A stretch of DNA of 64,000 bases from Streptomyces humidus (GCF_014649655.1 NZ_BMTL01000020.1:121968-185967), one strand, 5' to 3'. Numbered from the stretch's first letter, positions 16,623-25,136 are shown. Notes: generated by a model not told the origin, from the sequence alone. Made by a program: numbers and translations.

Positions 16623-17927
16623 ATGGCTGACGCGCAGGCGCGGGACGAGGCCGTCCGGTTCACCTCCGACCTCATCCGCATCGACACCACCAACCGGGGC
16701 GGCGGGGACTGCCGCGAGCGGCCCGCCGCCGAGTACGCCGCCGCGCTGCTGGCCGAGACGGGCATCGAGCCCACGCTGCTCGAACGCGCCCCGGGGCGCA
16801 CCAACGTCGTCGCGCGCGTCGAGGGCGCCGACCCGTCCGCCGACGCGCTGCTCGTCCACGGCCATCTGGACGTCGTCCCCGCCGAGGCCGCCGACTGGAG
16901 CGTGCACCCGTTCTCCGGGGAGGTGCGCGACGGGGTCGTGTGGGGGCGCGGCGCGGTCGACATGAAGAACATGGACGCGATGATCCTGGCCGTGCTGCGG
17001 GCCTGGGCCCGGCAGGGCGTGCGGCCCCGGCGCGACCTCGTCATCGCCTTCACCGCCGACGAGGAGGCCAGCGCCGAGGACGGATCCGGCTTCCTCGCCG
17101 ACCGCCATCCGCACCTGTTCGACGGCTGCACCGAGGCCATCGGCGAATCGGGCGCGTTCACCTTCCACGACGGCGCCGGACGCGAGATCTACCCCATCGC
17201 CGCGGGCGAGCGCGGCACCGGCTGGCTGAAGCTCACCGCGCGAGGACGCGCCGGCCACGGATCCAAGGTCAACCGGGAGAACGCGGTGACCCGGCTGGCC
17301 GCGGCCGTCGCCCGCATCGGCGAGCACGTCTGGCCGCCCCGGCTCACGCCGACCGTCGCCGCCGCGCTCTCCGAACTGGCCGCGCTGTACGGCGTCGACG
17401 GCGACCTCGACGACGTCGACGCCCTGCTGGACAAGCTGGGCCCGGCCGCCGCCCTCGTCGAGGCGACCGTGCGCAACAGCGCCAACCCCACCATGCTGAC
17501 CGCCGGTTACAAGATCAACGTGATCCCGGGAGAGGCCGCCGCCTTCGTGGACGGCCGGTATCTCGCGGGCACGGAGGACGAGTTCCGCTCCACCCTCGAC
17601 GAACTCACCGGCCCCGACGTCGACTGGGAGTTCCACCATCGCGAAGTCGCCCTCCAGGCACCGGTGGACGCGCCGCTGTACGCCCGGATGCGCGCCGCCG
17701 TCGAGGAGTTCGCGCCCGAGGGCCACGTGGTGCCGTACTGCATGTCGGGCGGCACGGACGCCAAGCAGTTCTCGCGGCTCGGGATCACCGGCTACGGCTT
17801 CGCGCCGCTGAAGCTCCCCGAGGGCTTCGACTACCAGGCGCTCTTCCACGGCGTGGACGAACGGGTCCCGGTCGAGGCGCTGCACTTCGGCGTCCGCGTC
17901 CTCGACCGGTTCCTGCGGACGGCCTAG
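16623..17927 (+). CDS. M20/M25/M40 family metallopeptidase
   Basis: 434-residue dinuclear zinc hydrolase. Signature residues are visible: LVHGHLDVVP (first metal His and Asp), GRGAVDMKNMDAM (bridging Asp), FTADEEASAE (catalytic Glu and metal Glu), and the dimerisation domain starting near GWLKLTARGRAGHGS. The C-terminal metal His is in FHGVDERV. ATG at 16623 has AGGAG 6 bases upstream; upstream in-frame residues are repetitive and rejected. Substrate could be N-acyl amino acids or dipeptides. Confidence 0.9.
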   Translation: MADAQARDEAVRFTSDLIRIDTTNRGGGDCRERPAAEYAAALLAETGIEPTLLERAPGRTNVVARVEGADPSADALLVHGHLDVVPAEAADWSVHPFSGEVRDGVVWGRGAVDMKNMDAMILAVLRAWARQGVRPRRDLVIAFTADEEASAEDGSGFLADRHPHLFDGCTEAIGESGAFTFHDGAGREIYPIAAGERGTGWLKLTARGRAGHGSKVNRENAVTRLAAAVARIGEHVWPPRLTPTVAAALSELAALYGVDGDLDDVDALLDKLGPAAALVEATVRNSANPTMLTAGYKINVIPGEAAAFVDGRYLAGTEDEFRSTLDELTGPDVDWEFHHREVALQAPVDAPLYARMRAAVEEFAPEGHVVPYCMSGGTDAKQFSRLGITGYGFAPLKLPEGFDYQALFHGVDERVPVEALHFGVRVLDRFLRTA

Positions 17928-18244
17928 GCGGACGGGAACGAGCCGCCGGTCCTGCCCCGGGGAGAGCGCCTGCGTCACCTCGCTGGGCACCGGGGCGGCC
18001 GAGGCCGATGACGGGGGGTCGGCCGGAGACGGCGGGGCAGTGCCGGGAGCGACCGCGCGGGCAGTGGGGCGCAGGGCGGCCGGTTCCGCCCGCGTACCTC
18101 GCAGTGGAGCGGTGGAGCAGTGGAGCGGTGGGGCGCGGCTTCCGGCGGGGCGACTGCGGTCGGTGCCCTGGTGGCCGGGCTGTCGCTGTACGCTCAGGTC
18201 CTCGGGCTGGATCCGCCCGGTGCGGCGAGCGGGGAGCATGTGCG
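17928..18244. other. Intergenic region before the S66 peptidase gene
   Basis: 317 bases with no gene. Short G/T-rich repeats (copies of GTGGAGC) occur near 18103-18135, and TACGCT near 18188 is a candidate -10 for the downstream gene. Confidence 0.5.
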
Positions 18245-19168
18245 GTGAAGGAACTCCTACGGCCGTCGCGACTGGCCCCCGGCGCCCGGGTCGCGGTCGT
18301 CGCGCCCAGCGGGCCGGTGGCGGAGGAGCGGCTGCAGGCCGGCCTCGACCTGCTGCGCGGCTGGGACCTCGACCCGGTGGTCGCGCCCCATGTCCTGGAC
18401 CGGCACCGCAGCCTGCCCCACCTCGCGGGCGCCGACGCCGACCGGGCGGCCGACCTGCAGCATGCCTGGTGCGACCCGGGCGTCGACGCCGTGCTGTGCG
18501 CACGCGGCGGTTACGGCGCCCAGCGCGTCGTCGACCTGCTCGACTGGGACGCGATGCGGGCGGCCGGCCCGAAGGTGTTCGTCGGCTTCAGCGACAGCAC
18601 CGCCCTGCACGAGGCGTTCGCCTTCCGTCTGGGTCTCGCCACGCTCTACGGACCGGTGGCCGCGGGCATCGACTTCGTCAAGAACGCCCGCGCACAGGAC
18701 CACCTCAGGGCCACCCTCTTCGCTCCCGAGACCGTCCGCACGCTCCGCTCCGCCGGCGTCCCCCTGGCTCCGGGCCGGGCGCGGGGCGTCACCCTGGGCG
18801 GCTGTCTGACACTGCTCGCCACCGGCTGCGGAACCCCGCACTCCCGGGCCGGCGCCCGGGGCGGGCTGCTGCTGATCGAGGACGTGGGCGAGCCGCCGTA
18901 CCGTGTGGACCGGGCCCTGACCCAACTCCTGCGCACCGGATGGCTGGACGGCGTCGCCGGCGTCGCGCTCGGCTCCTGGGACCGGTGCGGCCCCTACGCG
19001 GAACTGCGTCCGGTCCTGGCCGACCGGCTCGGCGGCCTCGGCGTCCCCGTGGTCGAGGAGCTCGGCTTCGGGCACTGCGAGGGCGCGCTGACCGTGCCCT
19101 TCGGCGTGGGTGCCGTACTCGACGCGGACGAGGGCACGCTCACCCTCGACGCCCCGGCGCTGCGCTGA
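18245..19168 (+). CDS. S66 family LD-carboxypeptidase
   Basis: 307-residue cytoplasmic peptidase of the LdcA/MccF family, which trims the terminal D-Ala from recycled murein tetrapeptides or detoxifies related amides. Catalytic triad: Ser in VGFSDST, Glu in LLIEDVGEPPYRVDR, His in GFGHCEGALTVPFG. N-terminal RVAVVAPSGPV and ARGGYGAQRVVDLLDW match the family. GTG at 18245 has GGGGAG 8 bases upstream. The M55 and M20 genes upstream make a murein-recycling or peptide-salvage theme plausible. Confidence 0.9.
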   Translation: MKELLRPSRLAPGARVAVVAPSGPVAEERLQAGLDLLRGWDLDPVVAPHVLDRHRSLPHLAGADADRAADLQHAWCDPGVDAVLCARGGYGAQRVVDLLDWDAMRAAGPKVFVGFSDSTALHEAFAFRLGLATLYGPVAAGIDFVKNARAQDHLRATLFAPETVRTLRSAGVPLAPGRARGVTLGGCLTLLATGCGTPHSRAGARGGLLLIEDVGEPPYRVDRALTQLLRTGWLDGVAGVALGSWDRCGPYAELRPVLADRLGGLGVPVVEELGFGHCEGALTVPFGVGAVLDADEGTLTLDAPALR

Positions 19169-19226
19169 CCCCGCGGCAGCGTCACCCGGAGGGCAGCCTC
19201 ACCGCGCGAGCGGAGGACTCCCGGCC

Positions 19227-19232
19227 CACGCT
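19227..19232 (+). promoter_or_regulatory. -10 element of a leaderless transcript
   Basis: CACGCT followed by 6 bases and ATG at 19239; no Shine-Dalgarno within 15 bases. Confidence 0.4.
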
Positions 19233-19238
19233 TGTCCC

Positions 19239-19505
19239 ATGAGCCCGAAGACCTCGAAGACCTCGGCCGCGGACAGCGGCGGGAAGAGCAGCGGCCTGGG
19301 TGGGGCGGCGTCGCCCGGCCGGATCGCCGTGCTGGTGCTGGCCGTCCTCGCCCTGATCTTCATCTTCGGGAACACCCGCGCCACGGAGATCCGGCTGCTG
19401 GTCCCCCTGGTGACCATGCCGCTGTGGACGGCCCTGCTGGCCACGGCCCTGATCGGCGCGCTGTGCGGGGCCTACTTCGCCTACTCCAGGGCACGGCGGC
19501 GATAG
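19239..19505 (+). CDS. LapA-like (DUF1049) small membrane protein
   Basis: 88 residues: a Ser/Lys/Gly-rich cytoplasmic head, then two transmembrane segments (RIAVLVLAVLALIFIFGNTR and LWTALLATALIGALCGAYF) separated by the characteristic TRATEIRLLVPLVTMPLW, and a basic tail ARRR. The pattern 'F..N....V.L....' between helices is that of LapA-domain proteins. It starts without a ribosome site. Function in Streptomyces unknown. Confidence 0.8.
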   Translation: MSPKTSKTSAADSGGKSSGLGGAASPGRIAVLVLAVLALIFIFGNTRATEIRLLVPLVTMPLWTALLATALIGALCGAYFAYSRARRR

Positions 19506-19513
19506 CCGCGTCG

Positions 19514-19519
19514 TACGCT
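19514..19519 (+). promoter_or_regulatory. -10 element of a leaderless transcript
   Basis: TACGCT, then 6 bases, then ATG at 19526; no Shine-Dalgarno. It begins only 9 bases after the previous stop codon, so the acetyltransferase has its own promoter. Confidence 0.55.
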
Positions 19520-19525
19520 GTCCGG

Positions 19526-20077
19526 ATGCCGCACACCGGATCTGCGTACCTCGCCGAGGGGCCCCGCGTCGGGCTGCGCCACTTCACCTACGCGGACGGC
19601 CCCGAGTTCACCGCCCGGGTCCGCGAGAGCAGGGACCTGCATCACCCGTGGCTGTCCCCGCCGGCCACCGCCGACGCGTTCACGGCCTACGCGAGCAGGC
19701 TGATCGAGGACCCGTCGAAGGTCGGCTTCCTCGTGTGCACCCGGCAGGACGGGGCGATCGCCGGATTCGTCAACATCAACAACATCGTCGAGGGCGCGTT
19801 CCAGTGCGGTGCGCTCGGCTACGGCGTCTTCGCGCACGCGGCCGGACGCGGGCTGATGCGCGAGGCCCTCGGCCTGGCGGTGGGCCACGCCTTCGGGCCG
19901 ATGCGGCTGCACCGGCTGGAGATCAACGTGCAGCCCGGCAACGCGGCCTCGATCGCCCTGGCCCGCGCCTGCGGCTTCCGGCGCGAGGGGTTCTCCCCGA
20001 AGATGATCCACATCGACGGGGAGTGGCGGGACCACGAACGGTGGGCGATCACCGCCGAGATGCGGGCTTCCGGTTGA
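19526..20077 (+). CDS. RimJ/RimL-type GNAT acetyltransferase
   Basis: 183 residues. GNAT fold of the ribosomal-protein acetyltransferase branch: HFTYADGPEFTARVRESR at the start, IAGFVNINNIVEGAFQCGAL, the acetyl-CoA loop HAAGRGLMREALGLAVGHAF, and LEINVQPGNAASIALARACG near the end. The true protein substrate is unknown. Its last 29 bases overlap tail-to-tail with the convergent gene on the minus strand. Confidence 0.9.
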   Translation: MPHTGSAYLAEGPRVGLRHFTYADGPEFTARVRESRDLHHPWLSPPATADAFTAYASRLIEDPSKVGFLVCTRQDGAIAGFVNINNIVEGAFQCGALGYGVFAHAAGRGLMREALGLAVGHAFGPMRLHRLEINVQPGNAASIALARACGFRREGFSPKMIHIDGEWRDHERWAITAEMRASG

Positions 20078-20396
20078 TCTTCATGGTGTCGAGGTCGGTG
20101 ACCGTCGACTTCAGCGCGGTGAAGCCGTAGCCCAGCGCACGCAGCGTCGTCTCGGCGCGCTCCTCGGCGAGCGCGCCCGCCATCTCCTCGCCGTCCGCCG
20201 CGTCCGAGACCACCACGAAGCGCATCGAGAAGTGCTTCAACGGCGACGGCTCGTAGGACAGCGTGCCCTCCTGCGTGAACCGCATGCTCGTCAGGCCGTG
20301 GTCGGCGGCCCCGGCGAGGAGCCGGGCACGGGCCTCCTCGGCGAGTCCGTCCCACGTGCCGCGGACGATCACCCGGTAGGTGTGCTGCTCACTCAC
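20049..20396 (-). CDS. DUF6204-type protein
   Basis: 115 residues beginning with THTYRV-like HTYRVIVRGTWDGLAEEARA, then FTQEGTLSYEPSPLKHFSMRFVV, a ferredoxin-like alpha/beta pattern; matches my recollection of the actinobacterial DUF6204 family, function unknown. GTG at 20396 has AAGGAG 5 bases upstream, but that Shine-Dalgarno lies entirely inside one arm of a 12-bp inverted repeat. The 3' end overlaps the convergent acetyltransferase. Confidence 0.75.
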   Translation of the reverse strand: MSEQHTYRVIVRGTWDGLAEEARARLLAGAADHGLTSMRFTQEGTLSYEPSPLKHFSMRFVVVSDAADGEEMAGALAEERAETTLRALGYGFTALKSTVTDLDTMKINRKPASRR

Positions 20397-20397
20397 T

Positions 20398-20432
20398 GTC
20401 GCTCCTTCGAGTTCGGCTGCCGAAGGAGCGAC
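20398..20432 (-). promoter_or_regulatory. 12-bp inverted repeat covering the ribosome-binding site
   Basis: GTCGCTCCTTCG and CGAAGGAGCGAC are perfectly complementary across an 11-base spacer. The inner part of the arm nearest the gene is its Shine-Dalgarno AAGGAG; the other arm supplies a perfect anti-Shine-Dalgarno. TAGAGT (20436-20431) at the outer edge could be a -10, in which case the repeat is an operator over the transcription start instead of an RNA hairpin. Confidence 0.6.
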
Positions 20433-20486
20433 TCTACGGGCGGACGGCCGGCGCGCACCCGGATTTTCCGCCGCGCGCCGGACGGC

Positions 20487-20837
20487 TCACCGCCCGCGCC
20501 GGTCCGCGTACTCGTACACGGCTCCGTCCGGGTGCCGCACGACGAGATTGCGGCCCACCGGAGTGGGCACCGGGCCCGCGAGAACGTCCGCGCCCAGCTC
20601 GGTAAGGGTCTTGAGGGCCTCGTCGACGTCCGGGACGGCGATCGTCGCCGCCACCTTGCGCAGCACCTCCAGCTCGGCCGGGGGCCCGCTCATCAGAAGG
20701 AAGCAGCCGACCGCGGCCACTCGCACCCCGCCCCGCTCGAAACGCAGCGCGGCGGTGCCGGTCAGCCGCTCGTAGAAGGCGGCCGAGGCATCCAGATCGT
20801 CGACGCAGACACGCAGTGTGGCTCCCAGAATGTCCAT
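20487..20837 (-). CDS. VOC (glyoxalase/bleomycin-resistance) family protein
   Basis: 116 residues with the paired beta-alpha-beta-beta-beta units of the vicinal oxygen chelate fold: GATLRVCVDDLDASAAFYER at the start and KVAATIAVPDVDEALKTLTE, then RNLVVRHPDGAVYEYADR at the end. Possible metal ligands are few, so it may be a binding protein. Leaderless: TAGGCT (20850-20845) ends 7 bases before the ATG and no Shine-Dalgarno exists. Confidence 0.85.
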   Translation of the reverse strand: MDILGATLRVCVDDLDASAAFYERLTGTAALRFERGGVRVAAVGCFLLMSGPPAELEVLRKVAATIAVPDVDEALKTLTELGADVLAGPVPTPVGRNLVVRHPDGAVYEYADRRGR

Positions 20838-20844
20838 GCGCACG

Positions 20845-20850
20845 AGCCTA
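20845..20850 (-). promoter_or_regulatory. -10 element of a leaderless transcript
   Basis: On the minus strand TAGGCT, 7 bases, ATG at 20837. Confidence 0.5.
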
Positions 20851-21019
20851 GTTGGGGCGGCGTCGGCCGGGTGATCCTTCACACGATCCCTCCTCGGTCC
20901 GCCCGCCGGCGCCCGGTGAGGCGGCCGGCGGGCGGGCGGGTACGGCCCAGCGGCACAGCCGCCGCGGGGCCCCGGCGCCCGGGCGGGGACCCCGTGTCCG
21001 GCCCGCCCGGGAAGGCGGC

Positions 21020-21550
21020 TCACCGGAGGCGGGGCAGCACCTCGGTCCGGTAGAAGTCGAAGAAGCCGCGCTGGTCCGGGCCGATCTGGTTCACATAGAC
21101 CCGGTCGAAGCCCGCGTCGGCGAAGGCGGTGAGCGCGGCGACGTGTTCGTCCACGTCGTCGCCGCAGACCGTGTTCTCACCGACCATCTCCTCGCTGATC
21201 AGCGGCTCCAGCTGCTCGAAGTGGCTCGGAGTGGGCAGGATCTGGCCCATCTCGCCGGGCAGCAGCTGGTTGGACCACAGCCGGCGGACCGTACGGACGG
21301 CCTCGTCGCGGTCGGCGCCGTAACAGACCTTCGTGCCGCCGCTGACCGGCTTCGCGCCGCCGCCGCCCTCCGACAGCGCGCCGATCACCGACCAGACGAA
21401 CGGGCTCTGGCCCTGCGCGTCGTTCCAGGGGTGGTGGCGGTCGGAGATCCACAGCGCCCGGAAGCCCGCCTGTTCGGCCATGCGCGCCTGTTCTACCAGG
21501 TCAGCGGGTCCGAACTCCTCACAGGACAGGAAGTAGCCGTATTCGGGCAT
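21020..21550 (-). pseudogene. F420-dependent LLM-class oxidoreductase with internal deletion
   Basis: The N-terminus (EYGYFLSCEEFGPADLVEQA, then WSVIGALS) and the C-terminus (GGTKVCYG, RLWSNQLLPGEMGQILPTP, VNQIGPDQRGFFDFYR) match an F420-dependent luciferase-like enzyme of about 320 residues, but only 176 residues remain. About 140 residues of the TIM barrel, including most F420-binding strands, are missing at a junction near 21360-21372 (GALS joined to EGGGGAKPV) without loss of frame. ATG at 21550 has GGAGG 8 bases upstream. Probably non-functional as an oxidoreductase. Confidence 0.75.
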
Positions 21551-21756
21551 GGGGGTACCTCCGACTGGGTGACTTGGGTCCCGCACCGGGTACCCGACGC
21601 CCGGGCGGGAAACCGGCACGCGTTTGGCCGCCCCTGCCAGGGGGACGCGGAAACCCTCGTACGACGGCCGCCCGAACCCGGTCGGAGGCCCGTGAGACGT
21701 GTGGCCCGTGCTCGGCGAGGCCGACCGAGAGAAGACCCACCACGATCAGGAATCAG

Positions 21757-22122
21757 GTGAACGACGTGAACGACGTGAACGACGAGAACCAGACGACCGG
21801 CGGGACCGGCGAGCGGCACCCGTCCCCGGAGGACGGCTCCCAGTCGATCACCTCGCCGACACCCGAGGTGGGACGGCACGGAGGCGATGCGGGCGGCCCC
21901 CGTCCGGGACAGTCGTCGCCCGAGGACGGCTCCCGGTCGATCACCTCGCCCACACCGGAGGTGGGGCGGCACAGTTCCGGACCGGCGTCCGGACCGCCGG
22001 CCACCGCGGGGGACGACGGGACAGCCCCCGAACCTGCCGGGAACCGGCCGGGTGGCGAGCCCGCCAGGAACCGGCCGGCCCCCGCCGAGGACGCGGACGA
22101 GCGTGCGAAAGGAAACCGGTAG
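21757..22122 (+). CDS. Small hydrophilic repeat protein coupled to transketolase
   Basis: 121 residues, not recognised. The N-terminus is VNDVNDVNDENQ; then a 19-residue unit (SPEDGS, SITSPTPEVGRH) occurs twice, followed by a Pro/Ala/Gly/Asn-rich tail ending ERAKGNR. Entirely polar, no Cys, no transmembrane segment; predicted disordered. GTG at 21757 has AGGAA 7 bases upstream; GTG at 21763 or 21769 are alternatives. The stop lies 4 bases before the transketolase ATG, so the genes are coupled. Role unknown. Confidence 0.65.
   Translation: MNDVNDVNDENQTTGGTGERHPSPEDGSQSITSPTPEVGRHGGDAGGPRPGQSSPEDGSRSITSPTPEVGRHSSGPASGPPATAGDDGTAPEPAGNRPGGEPARNRPAPAEDADERAKGNR
21823..21972 (+). repeat. Two 57-bp direct repeats within the small hydrophilic gene
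   Basis: Copies at 21823-21879 and 21916-21972 encode 19-residue units differing at one residue (Gln/Arg) and mainly at third positions in DNA, so the duplication is old enough for silent drift while the peptide is kept. Confidence 0.85.
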
Positions 22123-22126
22123 CCCG

Positions 22127-23974
22127 ATGGACACCGCCGAACTCATCGAACTCGGACAGCAGTTGAGGGTGGACAGCGTGCGCGCCTCCGCCGCCGCGGG
22201 ATCCGGGCACCCGACGTCGTCGATGTCGGCCGCGGACCTGATGGCCGTGCTGCTCGCCAACCACCTCCGCTACGACTTCGACCGCCCCGCCCACCCCGGC
22301 AACGACCGCTTCGTCCTGTCCAAGGGCCACGCCTCCCCGTTGCTGTACTCCGCCTACAAGGCCGCCGGCGCCGTCGACGACGAGGAGCTGCTGAGCTTCC
22401 GCAGGCTCGGCAGCCGGCTCGAAGGGCATCCGACCCCGCGGCGGCTGCCGTGGGTCGAGACGGCCACCGGCTCCCTCGGCCAGGGGCTGCCTGTGGGCGT
22501 CGGCATCGCGCTCTCGGGCAAGCGGCTGGAGCACACCGGCTACCGGGTGTGGGTGCTGTGCGGGGACAGCGAACTCGCCGAGGGCTCGGTGTGGGAGGCC
22601 GCCGAGCACGCGGGCCACGAGCACCTCGACAACCTGACCGCGATCGTCGACGTCAACCGGCTCGGCCAGCGCGGCCCGACCCGGCACGGTCACGACCTGA
22701 ACGCCTGGGCCCGCCGTTTCCAGGCGTTCGGCTGGCACACGGTCGAGATCGACGGGCACGACGTGGACGCCGTCGACCGCGCGTACGGCGAGGCGGTCTC
22801 CACCAAGGGCCAGCCCACCGTCATCCTCGCCCGCACCCTCAAGGGCCGGGGCGTGGAGTCCGTCCAGGACCGCGAGGGCCTGCACGGCAAGCCGCTCCCC
22901 GACGCCGACGCGGCGATCGAGGAGCTGGGCGGAGTGCGTGACCTGCGGGTCCGGGTGCACGAGCCGGCCGACGCCCGCACGCTGCACTCCGTCCCGACCG
23001 GACGCCCGGACCTGCCCCGCTGGGACAAGGGCGAGGAGGCGGCCACCCGGGACGCCTATGGCAAGGCGCTGGCCGCGCTCGGCGACGCCCGCGAGGACGT
23101 CGTCGCCCTGGACGGCGAGGTGAGCGACTCCACCCGCGCCGAGGTCTTCGCCAAGGCGCACCCCGAGCGGTTCTTCGAGTGCTACATCGCCGAGCAGCAG
23201 CTAGTCGCCGCCGCGGTCGGTCTCGCGGCGCGCGGCTGGGTGCCGTACGCCTCCACGTTCGCGGCCTTCCTGACCCGGGCCCACGACTTCGTCCGCATGG
23301 CCGCGGTCAGCGGCGCCGGGATCAACCTGGTCGGCTCGCACGCAGGGACGGCCATCGGCCAGGACGGGCCCTCGCAGATGGGCCTGGAGGACCTGGCGAT
23401 GTTCCGGGCCGTGCACGGCTCCACCGTGCTGTACCCGTGCGACCCCAACCAGACCGCCGCGCTCGTCGCCGCGATGGCGGACCTGGACGGCGTCCGCTAT
23501 CTGCGCACCTCACGCGGCGCGGCCCCGGCCCTGTACGGCCCGGACGAGGAGTTCCCGGTCGGCGGCAGCAAGGTGCTGCGCTCCTCCGGCCGGGACCGGG
23601 TGACGATCGTCGCGGCCGGCGTCACCGTGCACGAGGCGCTGAAGGCCGCCGACGCCCTCGCCGGCGAGGGCGTCGCGGTGCGGGTGATCGACCTGTACTC
23701 GGTCAAGCCGGTCGACCGGGACACGCTGCGCCGGGCCGCCGAGGAGACCGGCTGTCTGCTGAGCGTGGAGGACCACCACGAGCAGGGCGGCCTCGGCGAC
23801 GCCGTCCTCGACGCCTTCCTCGACGGGCGGCCGGCGCCCCGCCTGGCGCGTCTCGCGGTCCGCACGATGCCGGGGTCGGCCGGTCCCGACGAGCAGCTGC
23901 ACGCCGCAGGCATCGACGCCGAGTCGATCGCCGCGTCCGCCCGGCTGCTGGTGGAGCAGTCGATCGCGCCGTGA
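22127..23974 (+). CDS. tkt: Transketolase
   Basis: 615-residue thiamine diphosphate enzyme that transfers two-carbon ketol units in the pentose phosphate pathway. The ThDP motif is CGDSELAEGSVWEA through VDVNRLGQRG; the pyrimidine domain has FFECYIAEQQLVAAAVGLA with the activating Glu, and the C-terminal domain ends with VIDLYSVKPVDRDTL. GHPTSSMSAADL at the N-terminus is typical. It is the shorter transketolase type (about 615 against 660-700 residues). ATG at 22127 is preceded by GAAAGGAAA about 9 bases away and by the stop of the coupled small gene. Likely a second transketolase, not the central carbon copy. Confidence 0.93.
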   Translation: MDTAELIELGQQLRVDSVRASAAAGSGHPTSSMSAADLMAVLLANHLRYDFDRPAHPGNDRFVLSKGHASPLLYSAYKAAGAVDDEELLSFRRLGSRLEGHPTPRRLPWVETATGSLGQGLPVGVGIALSGKRLEHTGYRVWVLCGDSELAEGSVWEAAEHAGHEHLDNLTAIVDVNRLGQRGPTRHGHDLNAWARRFQAFGWHTVEIDGHDVDAVDRAYGEAVSTKGQPTVILARTLKGRGVESVQDREGLHGKPLPDADAAIEELGGVRDLRVRVHEPADARTLHSVPTGRPDLPRWDKGEEAATRDAYGKALAALGDAREDVVALDGEVSDSTRAEVFAKAHPERFFECYIAEQQLVAAAVGLAARGWVPYASTFAAFLTRAHDFVRMAAVSGAGINLVGSHAGTAIGQDGPSQMGLEDLAMFRAVHGSTVLYPCDPNQTAALVAAMADLDGVRYLRTSRGAAPALYGPDEEFPVGGSKVLRSSGRDRVTIVAAGVTVHEALKAADALAGEGVAVRVIDLYSVKPVDRDTLRRAAEETGCLLSVEDHHEQGGLGDAVLDAFLDGRPAPRLARLAVRTMPGSAGPDEQLHAAGIDAESIAASARLLVEQSIAP

Positions 23975-24419
23975 GCGCGCCGACGGGCGGGCGCGTACGC
24001 ACGTCCACCGGCCGGACGAGGCGCTCTTCCCGGCCGGTGGCGGTGCGTGCCGAGGTGGCCGGTGCGGCCGTCGTGGGAGTCACGGACGCCGGAACGGCAT
24101 CCGGACGGGACCGCCGGCCCCCCCGTTCACGCGGAAGAACACCCGGGAGCACTGTCCGGAGCGGATGAGCCGGACCGGGAGGCCGAGGAGGTCGAGGAGG
24201 CCGGGGAGGACGGCACGGTCCGGCGCACGGTCTGCGACGACACCGTCACTCTCGTCCACCCGGCCGGCCAGGCCTGTCTCGCAGGCCCGTTCCCGCCGCG
24301 GGGCCGCGCTGACCGGCCGCGGGCGCGCCCTGGACGCGGCCCGACGGAGGCTCGCCGCACTGGACGTCTCGTGAAGGTTTGGCCATGAGGCTTCCGGCCA
24401 CACGAAAGGAGAGGTGGCC
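23975..24419. other. Intergenic region between transketolase and the gas vesicle cluster
   Basis: 445 bases. The first 75 hold the transketolase terminator. A reading frame at 24165-24374 ends in an alpha-helical-looking segment (GRALDAARRRLAALDVS) that may be the C-terminus of a decayed small gene, but its start is not supported. The gvpO promoter should lie at the right end; I see no clear sigma-B-type GGGTAC box. Confidence 0.5.
23999..24046 (+). terminator. Transketolase terminator
   Basis: CCACCGGCCGG (24005-24015) pairs with CCGGCCGGTGG (24030-24040) across a 14-base loop, and GCAC/GTGC extends the stem after a 2-base internal mismatch. Confidence 0.7.
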
Positions 24420-25136
24420 ATGGCGAACACGAGAAGCACATCGAAATCCACACAGAGCACATCGGGTACGCGGACTTCACGGAACACCCGCAGGACAGGG
24501 TCCGGGCGTGGGCGGTCCGGGCACGAGCGTCCCGCCCGCCACAGGGACGAGCAGGACGCCGACGAGCAGGACACCGACGAGGCGGACCTCGACGAGGCCG
24601 ACAGCGCCGGGGCCGACGACGAAGAGCCGGACGGTGAGAAGCCGGACACCGGCGAGCCCGACCGTGAAGAGCCCGACGAAGAGTCCGACGACGAGCCCGG
24701 CGCTGAAGAGCCCGAGGGTGAAGAGCCCGCCGGTGCTGCGTCCGAGGACGCGTCCGAAGGCGAGCACGAGGACGGGTACGACGACGAACGCGACGATGAC
24801 GAACGCGACGACGAAGACGAAGACGACGACACGAAGGGCGAGGACCACATCGTGACGGACGACCGGCCGCGCCCCATGGAGGTCCTGCGCGAGGCGCGTG
24901 CCCAGCTGGCGGAACTCACCGGCATGACCGCCGAGAGCGTGTCCTCCTTCGCCCAGACGGAGGACGGCTGGTCCCTGGAGGTCGAGGTACTCGAACTGGA
25001 ACGGGTCCCCGACACCATGAGCCTCATGGCGACCTACCAGGTCGAACTCGACCCGGAGGGGCAGCTCACCGGCTACCGGCGCGTTCGCCGTTACGAGCGC
25101 GGGCGGGCCGATGCCCACCGGGCCGGCGGCCGCTAG
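24420..25136 (+). CDS. gvpO: Gas vesicle protein GvpO with acidic N-terminal extension
   Basis: 238 residues. The last 95 are the GvpO domain (PMEVLREARAQLAELTGMTA, GWSLEVEVLELERVPDT, YQVELDPEGQLTGYRRVRRY). Before it lies a Ser/Thr/Arg-rich head and about 110 residues that are mostly Asp and Glu, much longer than in typical GvpO. ATG at 24420 has AGGAG 8 bases upstream; GTG at 24414 is too close. First gene of the cluster; in actinobacteria GvpO has been reported as a regulator or accessory of gas vesicle assembly. Confidence 0.93.
   Translation: MANTRSTSKSTQSTSGTRTSRNTRRTGSGRGRSGHERPARHRDEQDADEQDTDEADLDEADSAGADDEEPDGEKPDTGEPDREEPDEESDDEPGAEEPEGEEPAGAASEDASEGEHEDGYDDERDDDERDDEDEDDDTKGEDHIVTDDRPRPMEVLREARAQLAELTGMTAESVSSFAQTEDGWSLEVEVLELERVPDTMSLMATYQVELDPEGQLTGYRRVRRYERGRADAHRAGGR

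Noticed and set aside
15657..18503. Open frame of 948 codons on the minus strand
   Set aside because: Antisense to the M55 and M20 peptidases; Arg/Gly-rich translation with no family features.
24165..24374. Possible small gene before gvpO
   Set aside because: The C-terminal helix looks real but no supported start or family; left in the intergenic description.
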